Source: an uncultured Sphingomonadaceae bacterium (GTDB taxonomy: Bacteria; Pseudomonadota; Alphaproteobacteria; Sphingomonadales; Sphingomonadaceae). Taken from it: a stretch of DNA of 11,806 nt. Position 1 is the first letter of the stretch; each line of letters opens with the position of its first letter. The position numbers and the translations under genes were made by a program. Below, piece after piece: positions 5,748 through 11,806 of this stretch. The notes beneath the pieces are model-generated. The model made no database searches. It was given only the letters and a program-made list of their open reading frames with translations, and was not told the DNA's origin. The stretch is taken from contig CALLWN010000270.1 of the NCBI GenBank assembly GCA_938016505.1, positions 1 to 11,806 on the forward strand. The letters are read 5' to 3'.

Positions 5748-5955
5748 GGGGGTGACCGAGCAGCATGTCCAACTCGGCGATTGCGCGCCGAACCTCCGCC
5801 TCAAGACCGGGAGCGCAAAGTTCCCGCGACGCGATCCGCTCGGCTGCCGTCATGCAGCGGGCGACCGCGAGGTCCAACCGGTCGAGCAGCGAGGACAGCG
5901 AGAGGTCCGCATCCAAATCCGGTTGCTCCAGCCCTTCAGTGCCCAGGTGTTCCAT
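5740..5955 (-). CDS. Small helical protein encoded with ZapA
   Basis: A 71-residue acidic protein that I do not recognise as a named family. After a Glu/Asp-rich N-terminus, residues about 19-66 (SSLLDRLDLAVARCM..., then LEAEVRRAIAELDMLLG) have heptad-like Leu/Ala spacing consistent with one or two coiled-coil helices. The start is firm: AGGAGG (minus strand, 5966-5961) lies 5 nt before ATG 5955. It is first in the minus-strand operon, and its stop overlaps the zapA start by 8 nt. By position and coiled-coil content it could be a functional analogue of Caulobacter ZauP, which is encoded with and binds ZapA, or of the DUF4164 proteins found near zapA in other alphaproteobacteria. That is inference from context only. 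Confidence 0.65.
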   Translation of the reverse strand: MEHLGTEGLEQPDLDADLSLSSLLDRLDLAVARCMTAAERIASRELCAPGLEAEVRRAIAELDMLLGHPHG

Positions 5956-6022
5956 ATCCCCCTCCTCAATCCGCTGCCGCAACTGCTCCCCGGACGTCCC
6001 TGCGGGCCATGAAACGCAAACC

Positions 6023-6041
6023 CTTATCGGACATCGGTAAG
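6023..6041. promoter_or_regulatory. Candidate operator dyad
   Basis: Half-sites CTTATCG (6023-6029) and CGGTAAG (6035-6041) form an inverted repeat with one mismatch around a 5-bp centre. It overlaps the best candidate minus-strand -10 and sits in the middle of a divergent control region. A dimeric regulator of central carbon metabolism is one possibility; I cannot name it. Confidence 0.35.
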
Positions 6042-6140
6042 ACCAGGTCTCGGCTGTGGTCAACTGGCTGCGCGGCGATCGGGTCGGGCTGAGCGCCGGC
6101 GGGGCAGGTTGATTTCAGGGGTCGGCTTTGCAAGGGACGA

Positions 6141-6167
6141 GCAGCTTGGCCGAATCGGCCGCGCTGC
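6141..6167 (+). other. Hairpin in the tkt leader
   Basis: GCAGC-TT-GGCCG (6141-6152), loop AAT, then CGGCC-GC-GCTGC (6156-6167): two perfect 5-bp stems separated by a 2x2 internal loop. It ends 46 nt before the tkt start and has no T-run. It may be an mRNA leader element, or the inner GGCCG/CGGCC may serve as a DNA dyad. Confidence 0.4.
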
Positions 6168-6213
6168 GCTGCCTCGAGGGCTTCTGCCGTGGCGCTGCAT
6201 CAAGGGGATCAGG

Positions 6214-8178
6214 GTGACCGCAGCGAGCGATGCCGGGCGTTTGGCTTTGATGGCGAACGCCATCCGTGCGCTCGCAATGGATGCCGTCGAAGCGGCGCGC
6301 TCCGGGCATCCGGGCATGCCGATGGGCATGGCGGACGTGGCCGCGCTGCTGTTTGCACGGTATCTGAAGTTCGACCCGCAGGCACCGGATTGGCCTGACC
6401 GTGACAGATTCGTGCTGTCGGCCGGCCACGGGTCGATGCTGCTGTATGCTGCGCTGCACCTCGCTGGCTATGCCAGACCGACCATGGACGACATCCGGGC
6501 CTTCCGTCAGCTTCACTCGCCGTGCGCCGGCCATCCCGAGGCAACCGAGCTCGAAGGTGTCGAGACCACGACCGGGCCACTTGGCCAGGGGCTCGCCACT
6601 GCCGTTGGCATGGCGATCGCCGAGCGCCATCTGAACGCCGTGTTCGGTGACGCGCTTGTCGATCACCGCACCTTTGTCATCGCCGGCGACGGATGCCTGA
6701 TGGAGGGGGTGAGCCACGAGGCGATCGGGCTTGCCGGCCATCTTGGCCTCGGCCGGCTCATCGTCCTGTTCGACGACAATGGCATCTCGATCGACGGTCC
6801 CACCAGCCTTGCAACCTCCGAGGATCATTCGGCGCGGTTCACGGCCGCCGGGTGGCATGTCGAGGCGTGCGACGGGCATGATTTTGCCGATATCGCCCGC
6901 GCGCTCGATGCAGCGCTGGTCGATCCGCGCCCATCGCTCGTACGGTGCAGAACCATCATTGGGTTTGGCGCGCCGACCAAGGCCGGGAGCGAAAAGACCC
7001 ATGGCAGCCCGCTCGGCGCCGCTGAGGTGGCAGGGGCCCGGGCGAAGCTTGGATGGACAGCGGGGCCATTCGAGGTCCCGGCCGGAATTCTCGCCGACTG
7101 GCGCGCGGCGGGCGGCCGCGGCCGTGCGGTGCGCGAAGCCTGGGAGGCGCGGCTTGCCGCCCACCCGCAGGCCACCGAGTTCGCGCGCAGGGTGAAGGGC
7201 CGGCTGCCGCCGCTCGATCTCTCCATCGCGCCGGTGAAGGTTGCCACCCGAAAGGCTTCCGAACTGGTGCTCGAGAAGGTCAATGCCCAGCTTCCAGAGA
7301 CCGTCGGCGGTTCGGCGGATCTGACCGGCTCCAACAACACCCGCACCGCAGGTCTTGCCATCCTCACCCGCGATTCGCCTGGCGGGCGCTACATCCACTA
7401 TGGCATCCGCGAGTTCGGGATGGCCGCTGCGATGAACGGCATGGCGCTCCACGGCGGGATCATCCCCTACGGCGGCACGTTCCTCGTCTTTTCCGACTAT
7501 TGCCGCCCGGCGCTTCGGCTTGCAGCGCTCCAGAAGCTCGGTGTCGTCCATGTGATGACCCATGATTCGATCGGGCTCGGCGAGGATGGGCCGACCCACC
7601 AGCCGGTCGAGCACCTGATGGCGCTGAGAGCCATCCCCGGCCTTGCCGTCTATCGCCCGGCCGACGCCGTCGAGACTGCCGAATGCTGGGCGCTCGCGCT
7701 TGCCGACCGCAATCGCCCGTCGGTCCTCGCGCTGTCGCGGCAGGACCTGCCGCCGCTGCGCGAAGCTGGCGGTCCCAACCGGTCGGCGGAGGGCGGATAC
7801 CGGCTGGTCGAAGCGTCTGCAGAGCGGCGGGTCGTGATGGTTGCGACAGGCTCCGAGGTGCAGCTCGCTCGCGATGCTGCGACACTGCTCGAAGGCGACA
7901 GCATCGGCTGTGACGTGGTCTCGCTCCCATCCTGGACGCATTTTCTTGAGCGACCGGCTGCGGAACGCGCTCGACTTCTGCCCGCCGACGCCCTCAAGGT
8001 CTCGATTGAGGCGGGCGTGACCCTCGGCTGGGAGCGGATCATCGGTTGCGATGGCCTCATGATCGGGCTCGATACCTTTGGCGCCTCGGCGCCGGCCGCC
8101 GACCTGTTCCGCCACTTCGGCTTCACGCCCGAGGCCGTTGCGGCCCGGGTTCGCGCCAGGCTTGATCGGACCAACTGA
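6214..8178 (+). CDS. tkt: Transketolase
   Basis: A 654-residue full-length transketolase, transferring two-carbon ketol units between sugar phosphates with thiamine diphosphate; it links the pentose-phosphate pathway to glycolysis. Motifs in order: [12 protein letters not shown] (30-41), [11 protein letters not shown] (69-79), [17 protein letters not shown] (118-134), the ThDP/Mg motif beginning GDG (158-160) and ending D-D-N-G with Asn189, KTHGSP (261-266), [12 protein letters not shown] (365-376), catalytic Glu400 in [22 protein letters not shown] (450-464) and V-A-T-G-S-E-V (543-549). GTG 6214 is chosen because AAGGGG lies 6 nt upstream and [20 protein letters not shown] is a typical N-terminus. 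The frame is open further upstream to 6109 without family similarity. It is first in an operon with gap 17 nt downstream. Confidence 0.97.
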   Translation: MTAASDAGRLALMANAIRALAMDAVEAARSGHPGMPMGMADVAALLFARYLKFDPQAPDWPDRDRFVLSAGHGSMLLYAALHLAGYARPTMDDIRAFRQLHSPCAGHPEATELEGVETTTGPLGQGLATAVGMAIAERHLNAVFGDALVDHRTFVIAGDGCLMEGVSHEAIGLAGHLGLGRLIVLFDDNGISIDGPTSLATSEDHSARFTAAGWHVEACDGHDFADIARALDAALVDPRPSLVRCRTIIGFGAPTKAGSEKTHGSPLGAAEVAGARAKLGWTAGPFEVPAGILADWRAAGGRGRAVREAWEARLAAHPQATEFARRVKGRLPPLDLSIAPVKVATRKASELVLEKVNAQLPETVGGSADLTGSNNTRTAGLAILTRDSPGGRYIHYGIREFGMAAAMNGMALHGGIIPYGGTFLVFSDYCRPALRLAALQKLGVVHVMTHDSIGLGEDGPTHQPVEHLMALRAIPGLAVYRPADAVETAECWALALADRNRPSVLALSRQDLPPLREAGGPNRSAEGGYRLVEASAERRVVMVATGSEVQLARDAATLLEGDSIGCDVVSLPSWTHFLERPAAERARLLPADALKVSIEAGVTLGWERIIGCDGLMIGLDTFGASAPAADLFRHFGFTPEAVAARVRARLDRTN

Positions 8179-8195
8179 GAACCAAGGAGCGCAGG

Positions 8196-9200
8196 ATGGT
8201 GAAGGTGGCAATCAACGGGTTCGGGCGGATCGGGCGCCTGGTGCTTCGCGCCGCGCTGGAGTCGGGCAGGTCCGACATCGAGGTGGTCGCCATCAACGAT
8301 CTTGCCGATGCTGCGGCCAATGCACGGCTGCTGGCCCGCGATTCGGTCCATGGGCGTTTTCCGGGCACGGTCGTGGCCGACGGCGATTCGATGCTGGTCA
8401 ACGGCCAGCGGATCCGCGTGACTGCCGAGCGCGACCCTGCCAAGCTGCCGCATCGCGAACTCGGGGTCGACATCGCCCTCGAATGCACTGGCCACTTCAC
8501 CGATGCGGCGAAGGCGCGCGCGCATATCGACGCGGGTGCAAGGCGGGTGCTGGTGTCGGCGCCGGCCAAGGGCGCCGACCTGACCGTTGTGTACGGCGTC
8601 AACCACGACCGGCTCGCGGCAGATCATGTCATCGTCTCGAACGCGTCGTGCACGACCAACTGCCTCGCCCCCGTTGCCAAGGTGATGGCAGAGACTGTCG
8701 GGATCGAGCGCGGCCTGATGACGACCATCCACGCCTACACCAACGACCAGCGGATCCTCGACCAGATCCATTCCGACCCGCGGCGGGCGCGGGCAGCGGC
8801 AATGTCGATGATCCCGACAACGACCGGCGCGGCGCGGGCGGTTGGCGAAGTGCTGCCTTCGCTCAAGGGCAGGCTCGACGGCGCGGCAGTGCGCGTGCCG
8901 ACTGCCAATGTGAGCCTTGTCGATCTGACTTTCGTGCCCGGACGCGAAACCTCGCGCGACGAGGTGAATGGGGCGCTCAAGGCGGCAGCCGAAGGTCCGC
9001 TCGCGGGCATCCTCGCCTACACTGAAGAGCCGCTGGTCTCGGTCGACTTCAACCATGATCCGGCCTCGTCGACCGTCGACGGCCTCGAGACGGCCGTCAT
9101 CGAGGGACGGCTGGTGCGGGTCGTCTCCTGGTACGACAATGAATGGGGCTTCTCCAACCGGATGCTCGATACGGCTGCTGCCATGGGGCGGCTGTTGTGA
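8196..9200 (+). CDS. gap: Glyceraldehyde-3-phosphate dehydrogenase
   Basis: A 334-residue type I GAPDH, interconverting glyceraldehyde-3-phosphate and 1,3-bisphosphoglycerate with NAD(P). The nucleotide-binding start is NGFGRIGR (7-14). Asp35 in AINDLAD lies at the position that favours NAD over NADP. Other elements: DSVHGRF (49-55), ECTGHFTD (96-103), the active site SNASCTTNC (148-156) with catalytic Cys152, base His179 in [19 protein letters not shown], and [11 protein letters not shown] near the end. AAGGAG (8184-8189) sits 6 nt before ATG 8196. The stop TGA overlaps the pgk start GTG, coupling the two genes. No second GAPDH is in the window, and operon context fits both glycolytic and gluconeogenic flux. 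Confidence 0.98.
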   Translation: MVKVAINGFGRIGRLVLRAALESGRSDIEVVAINDLADAAANARLLARDSVHGRFPGTVVADGDSMLVNGQRIRVTAERDPAKLPHRELGVDIALECTGHFTDAAKARAHIDAGARRVLVSAPAKGADLTVVYGVNHDRLAADHVIVSNASCTTNCLAPVAKVMAETVGIERGLMTTIHAYTNDQRILDQIHSDPRRARAAAMSMIPTTTGAARAVGEVLPSLKGRLDGAAVRVPTANVSLVDLTFVPGRETSRDEVNGALKAAAEGPLAGILAYTEEPLVSVDFNHDPASSTVDGLETAVIEGRLVRVVSWYDNEWGFSNRMLDTAAAMGRLL

Positions 9201-10402
9201 CCTTCCGCACCCTCGATGATCTGCCGAAGGATCTTGCCGGGCGCCGCATTCTCGTCCGGGTCGACCTCAACGTTCCCATGACGGAGGGCCGGGTGACGGA
9301 TGTGACCCGGCTTGAAGCCGCGCGTTCGACCATCTCCGAACTTGCCGGCCGCGGCGCACGCGTGCTGCTGCTCTCCCATTTCGGCCGTCCGAAGGGCCGA
9401 GACCCGGACATGACGCTTGCCCATATTGTCCCGGCGCTTGCCGAGGTGCTCGGGCAGCCGGTCGGCTTCCTTGCCGACTGCGCGGGCGACGACATTGCCG
9501 CGGAAACCCTGAAGCTCGCCAACGGCAGCGTCACCGTGCTCGAGAACACGCGCTTCCACCCCGGCGAAGAGACGAACGATCCGGCGCTTGTCAGCGAGAT
9601 GGCGAAGCTCGGCGATTTCTACGTGAACGACGCCTTCTCCGCAGCACATCGGGCCCATGCCTCGACCGAGGGCCTCGCCCATGTCCTTCCCGCCTTTGCC
9701 GGACGGCAGATGGAAGCCGAGCTTCGTGCGCTGCAGGCCGTGTTGGGCGCGCCACGGCGGCCCGTGGCGGCCGTCATCGGAGGTGCCAAGGTCTCGACCA
9801 AGATCGCGGTGCTTGAGCACCTCGTGGAAAAGGTCGATCACCTCGTCATCGGCGGCGGCATGGCCAACAGTTTCCTGAAGGCGAAGGACCTTCCGATCGG
9901 CCGCTCGCTCCATGAGCCTGACCAGGTGGGGACTGCAAGGCGCATCCTTGCTGCGGCCGATGCAGCGGGATGCACCGTCCATCTGCCGTTCGATGTTGTC
10001 GTCGCCCGCGAGTTCAAGGCCCACGCCGATCACCGCATCTCCAATGTCCACCATGTCGAGCCGGACGAGATGATCCTCGATCTCGGGCCGCACGCGGTCG
10101 AGGCGTTGGCCGACCTTCTCAAGACCTGCGCGACCCTCGTCTGGAATGGTCCGCTCGGGGCCTTCGAGCTCCCCCCCTTCGACACGGCAACGCTTGCGCT
10201 GGCCCGGGTGGCGGCAGCCCTCACCGACGAGGGCCATCTGGTTTCGGTTGCCGGCGGCGGCGATACCGTGGCCGCCTTGCACGCAGCCGGAATCGCCGAG
10301 CGGTTCAGCTTGGTCTCGACGGCCGGCGGCGCATTTCTCGAATGGATGGAAGGGCGCACGCTTCCCGGCGTTGCTGCCCTCGAGAAGGAGCCCGAGGCAT
10401 GA
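9197..10402 (+). CDS. pgk: Phosphoglycerate kinase
   Basis: A 401-residue PGK, transferring phosphate between 1,3-bisphosphoglycerate and ADP. Visible motifs, N to C: RVDLNVPM for substrate binding, [35 protein letters not shown], then in the nucleotide domain [43 protein letters not shown] and the closing [13 protein letters not shown]. All expected blocks are present and the length is normal. The start is the GTG at 9197, forming a GTGA overlap with the gap stop; the upstream ATG at 9143 would place 18 residues inside gap. Its own stop forms an ATGA overlap with the aldolase start. Such overlaps imply one transcript and coupled translation of gap, pgk and fba. Confidence 0.98.
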   Translation: MTFRTLDDLPKDLAGRRILVRVDLNVPMTEGRVTDVTRLEAARSTISELAGRGARVLLLSHFGRPKGRDPDMTLAHIVPALAEVLGQPVGFLADCAGDDIAAETLKLANGSVTVLENTRFHPGEETNDPALVSEMAKLGDFYVNDAFSAAHRAHASTEGLAHVLPAFAGRQMEAELRALQAVLGAPRRPVAAVIGGAKVSTKIAVLEHLVEKVDHLVIGGGMANSFLKAKDLPIGRSLHEPDQVGTARRILAAADAAGCTVHLPFDVVVAREFKAHADHRISNVHHVEPDEMILDLGPHAVEALADLLKTCATLVWNGPLGAFELPPFDTATLALARVAAALTDEGHLVSVAGGGDTVAALHAAGIAERFSLVSTAGGAFLEWMEGRTLPGVAALEKEPEA

Positions 10403-11313
10403 AGATGACCGAGACCGTCCGCCAGATCCTCGACCGCTATGAAAGCGACAACCCCGGCACGAAAGCGAATCTCGCCCGCATCCTCATGGCCGGGCGCCTC
10501 GGTGGCACGGGGAAGATGGTCATCCTGCCTGTCGACCAGGGGTTCGAGCATGGCCCGGCGCGGAGCTTCGCGGTCAACCCGCCGGCCTATGACCCGCACT
10601 ATCATTTCCGCCTCGCGATCGACGCCGGGCTCAACGCCTATGCTGCCCCACTCGGCATGCTGGAGGCGGGGGCTGCAACCTTCGCGGGGCAGATCCCGAC
10701 GATCCTCAAGGTCAACAGCTCGAACAGCTGGGCAACCGCCAAGGACCAGGCAGTGACGGCAGGCGTTGACGATGCCTTGCGGCTGGGTTGCTCTGCAATC
10801 GGTCTCACCATCTACCCCGGCTCCGAGAGCTTCGACGAGATGGTGGAGGAAGCGCGCGAGCTGATTGCCGAGGCAAAGGCGGTTGGTCTCGCGGCAGTCG
10901 TCTGGAGCTATCCGCGCGGCGGAAAGCTTTCGAGGGAGGGCGAGCTTGCCCTCGATGTGGGCGCCTATGCCGCCCACCTGGCCTGCCTCATCGGTGCCCA
11001 TATCGTGAAGGTGAAGCTGCCCAGCGACCATATCGAGCAGGCCGACGCCAAGAAGGCCTATGAGGGCGGCGACTGGTCGACCCAGGCCAAGCGCGTGGCC
11101 CATGTGGTGCAGGCCTGCTTCGAGGGGCGCCGCCTGGTCGTGTTCTCGGGCGGGGCGGCCAAGGGCTCGGATGCCGTGTTCGAGGATGCCCGCGCAATTG
11201 CGGCGGGCGGGGGCAATGGCTCGATCATCGGCCGCAACAGCTTCCAGCGCCCGCGCGAGGAGGCCCTCGCGCTGCTCGATCGAATCGTTCGGATCTACCT
11301 CGGCGAGGGCTGA
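10399..11313 (+). CDS. fbaB: Class I fructose-bisphosphate aldolase, DhnA type
   Basis: A 304-residue aldolase of the DeoC/LacD/DhnA superfamily, cleaving fructose-1,6-bisphosphate or condensing triose phosphates through a lysine Schiff base rather than a metal. Markers: [12 protein letters not shown] (41-52), L-K-V-N-S-S-N-S-W (103-111), GLTIYPGS (135-142), V-V-W-S-Y-P-R-G (167-174), and I-V-K-V-K-L-P (202-208), where Lys204 or Lys206 should be the Schiff-base residue. The phosphate-binding end follows: V-V-F-S-G-G-A-A-K (247-255) and N-G-S-I-I-G-R-N (273-280). AAGGAG (10385-10390) lies 8 nt before ATG 10399, which overlaps the pgk stop as ATGA. It shares no likeness with metal-dependent class II aldolases. 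Confidence 0.93.
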   Translation: MKMTETVRQILDRYESDNPGTKANLARILMAGRLGGTGKMVILPVDQGFEHGPARSFAVNPPAYDPHYHFRLAIDAGLNAYAAPLGMLEAGAATFAGQIPTILKVNSSNSWATAKDQAVTAGVDDALRLGCSAIGLTIYPGSESFDEMVEEARELIAEAKAVGLAAVVWSYPRGGKLSREGELALDVGAYAAHLACLIGAHIVKVKLPSDHIEQADAKKAYEGGDWSTQAKRVAHVVQACFEGRRLVVFSGGAAKGSDAVFEDARAIAAGGGNGSIIGRNSFQRPREEALALLDRIVRIYLGEG

Positions 11314-11330
11314 GTCCCGGGGGAATCGTC

Positions 11331-11806
11331 GTGCCGCCTCGTATGGGCGGCATGACAGGTCGAGGCTGTACCTTCCGCTGGCTTCTCGTTGGCCTCCTGG
11401 TCGCCGGCTGCGGCAACACGGGCGGCGCCGGGTCAGGCGCTCCGAAGAACAGTTCGGCAGCGCCTCCTTCGGCGCCCGCACTGTCTCCGCCACCGACACC
11501 GCCACCACCGGTCCCTGCCAGCGTCGAGCGCGACATTTCGCCGGCAGCAACGGGGCCCGGCATTGCCGCAACGACCGGCGATCATTTCGTCATCAATCCG
11601 GTCCCGGACGTTCCCGCGCGGGGCCGCCTTTTCGTGATGCTCCCCGGCTCGGGCGGAACACCCGCCTTCTACCGCCTGGTCGTGAAGACCGGCGCAGCGC
11701 GCGGTTACCATGCGATCGGCCTCGCCTATGCCAATGCCGAGGCTGTCAATGTGCTGTGCGCTGGCTCACCCGATCCCGAGTGCACGGCAAGGGTGCGCCG
11801 CGAGAT
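11331..11806 (+). CDS. Lipoprotein with hydrolase-like domain, 3' end missing
   Basis: The frame is open from GTG 11331 to the window end (158 codons). GGGGGA (11319-11324) lies 6 nt before this GTG; ATG 11343 and ATG 11352 are in frame but badly spaced. The N-terminus is a lipoprotein signal: positive residues (Arg11, Arg16), hydrophobic WLLVGLLVAG, then a lipobox ending at Cys27. A Gly/Ser/Pro-rich linker follows, very proline-dense at residues 45-62. From about residue 98 a folded domain starts: RLFVMLPGSGGTPAFYR, then ARGYHAIGLAYAN and a C-x7-C pair (Cys143, Cys151). The LPGSGG loop and G-Y-H-x-I-G-L-x-Y recall secreted alpha/beta hydrolases, but the nucleophile would lie beyond the window. 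It starts 17 nt after the aldolase with no terminator visible, so it may be read from the same operon. Confidence 0.75.
   Translation, partial: MPPRMGGMTGRGCTFRWLLVGLLVAGCGNTGGAGSGAPKNSSAAPPSAPALSPPPTPPPPVPASVERDISPAATGPGIAATTGDHFVINPVPDVPARGRLFVMLPGSGGTPAFYRLVVKTGAARGYHAIGLAYANAEAVNVLCAGSPDPECTARVRRE

Larger units (their letters stand above)
5956..6213. promoter_or_regulatory. Divergent control region between zapA and tkt operons
   Basis: This 258-bp gap separates the minus-strand zapA operon from the plus-strand tkt operon and must hold both promoters. It contains the zapA-operon ribosome site (5961-5966), a dyad at 6023-6041, a weak minus-strand -35 TTGACC (6063-6058) with a poor -10 near 6040-6035, and a leader hairpin at 6141-6167. 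A convincing plus-strand promoter for tkt could not be picked by eye. AAGGGG at 6202-6207 is the tkt ribosome site. Confidence 0.45.

Noticed and set aside
6109..6213. Extended N-terminus for transketolase
   Set aside because: The 35 extra residues are not family-like and cover a hairpin and the AAGGGG ribosome site that serves GTG 6214.
6115..8211. A 698-codon open frame on the minus strand, opposite transketolase
   Set aside because: It is a shadow of a high-GC gene: the codon bias of tkt removes stops from the antisense frame. The translation shows no domain, while the opposite frame is an intact transketolase.
7650..9056. Long minus-strand open frame across tkt and gap
   Set aside because: It spans two real genes and their junction, is rich in Arg/Ala/Ser/Gly with no family motif, and is explained by base composition.
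9017..10282. 421-codon minus-strand open frame opposite pgk
   Set aside because: Antisense shadow of pgk; no recognisable motif and no ribosome site argument in its favour.
10030..11571. 513-codon minus-strand open frame opposite fba and the lipoprotein gene
   Set aside because: It crosses two plus-strand genes that have clear family features; low-complexity composition typical of antisense frames.

Overview
This high-GC window looks like core chromosome from an alphaproteobacterium, most likely Sphingomonadales. The call rests on gene order and protein families: bolA-grxD, a DUF2842 protein beside a PchB-like chorismate mutase, zapA/6S RNA/5-FTHF cyclo-ligase, and a tkt-gap-pgk-class I aldolase operon. 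It is inference from remembered gene order, not a database match. I see no insertion sequence, phage gene, CRISPR array or attachment site.

Layout. Bases 1-450 hold the 3' part of a DUF721/DciA-like gene. Bases 591-1971 (+) hold bolA, grxD (monothiol CGFS glutaredoxin) and a polytopic membrane protein, closely spaced. Convergent to these is hemF (1980-2861, -), divergent from a haloalkane-dehalogenase-family alpha/beta hydrolase (2982-3896, +). A tRNA-Asp(GTC) with its own promoter follows (3970-4046, +). A minus-strand block runs from 5955 down to 4035: a small helical protein, zapA, 6S RNA (ssrS), 5-formyltetrahydrofolate cyclo-ligase, a DUF2842 membrane protein and chorismate mutase. From 6214 rightward runs the sugar-phosphate operon tkt-gap-pgk-fba, with 4-nt stop/start overlaps at gap/pgk and pgk/fba. 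A proline-rich lipoprotein with a hydrolase-like domain begins 17 nt after fba and runs off the end.

How it works together. BolA and the CGFS glutaredoxin are a known Fe-S trafficking pair. HemF makes protoporphyrinogen IX with O2. Transketolase, GAPDH, PGK and aldolase join the pentose-phosphate pathway to lower glycolysis/gluconeogenesis. ZapA acts at the Z-ring. 6S RNA tunes housekeeping RNA polymerase in stationary phase and sits in its conserved place next to zapA and the cyclo-ligase gene.

The most notable points are the unlabelled 6S RNA with promoter and closing stem, a dyad in the zapA/tkt divergent region, a chorismate mutase whose C-terminal tail is encoded antisense to the tRNA-Asp 3' end and its putative terminator, a dehalogenase-family protein lacking the DhlA-type cap tryptophan, and the hydrolase-like lipoprotein attached to the glycolytic operon. 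I did not find a clearly new multi-gene system.
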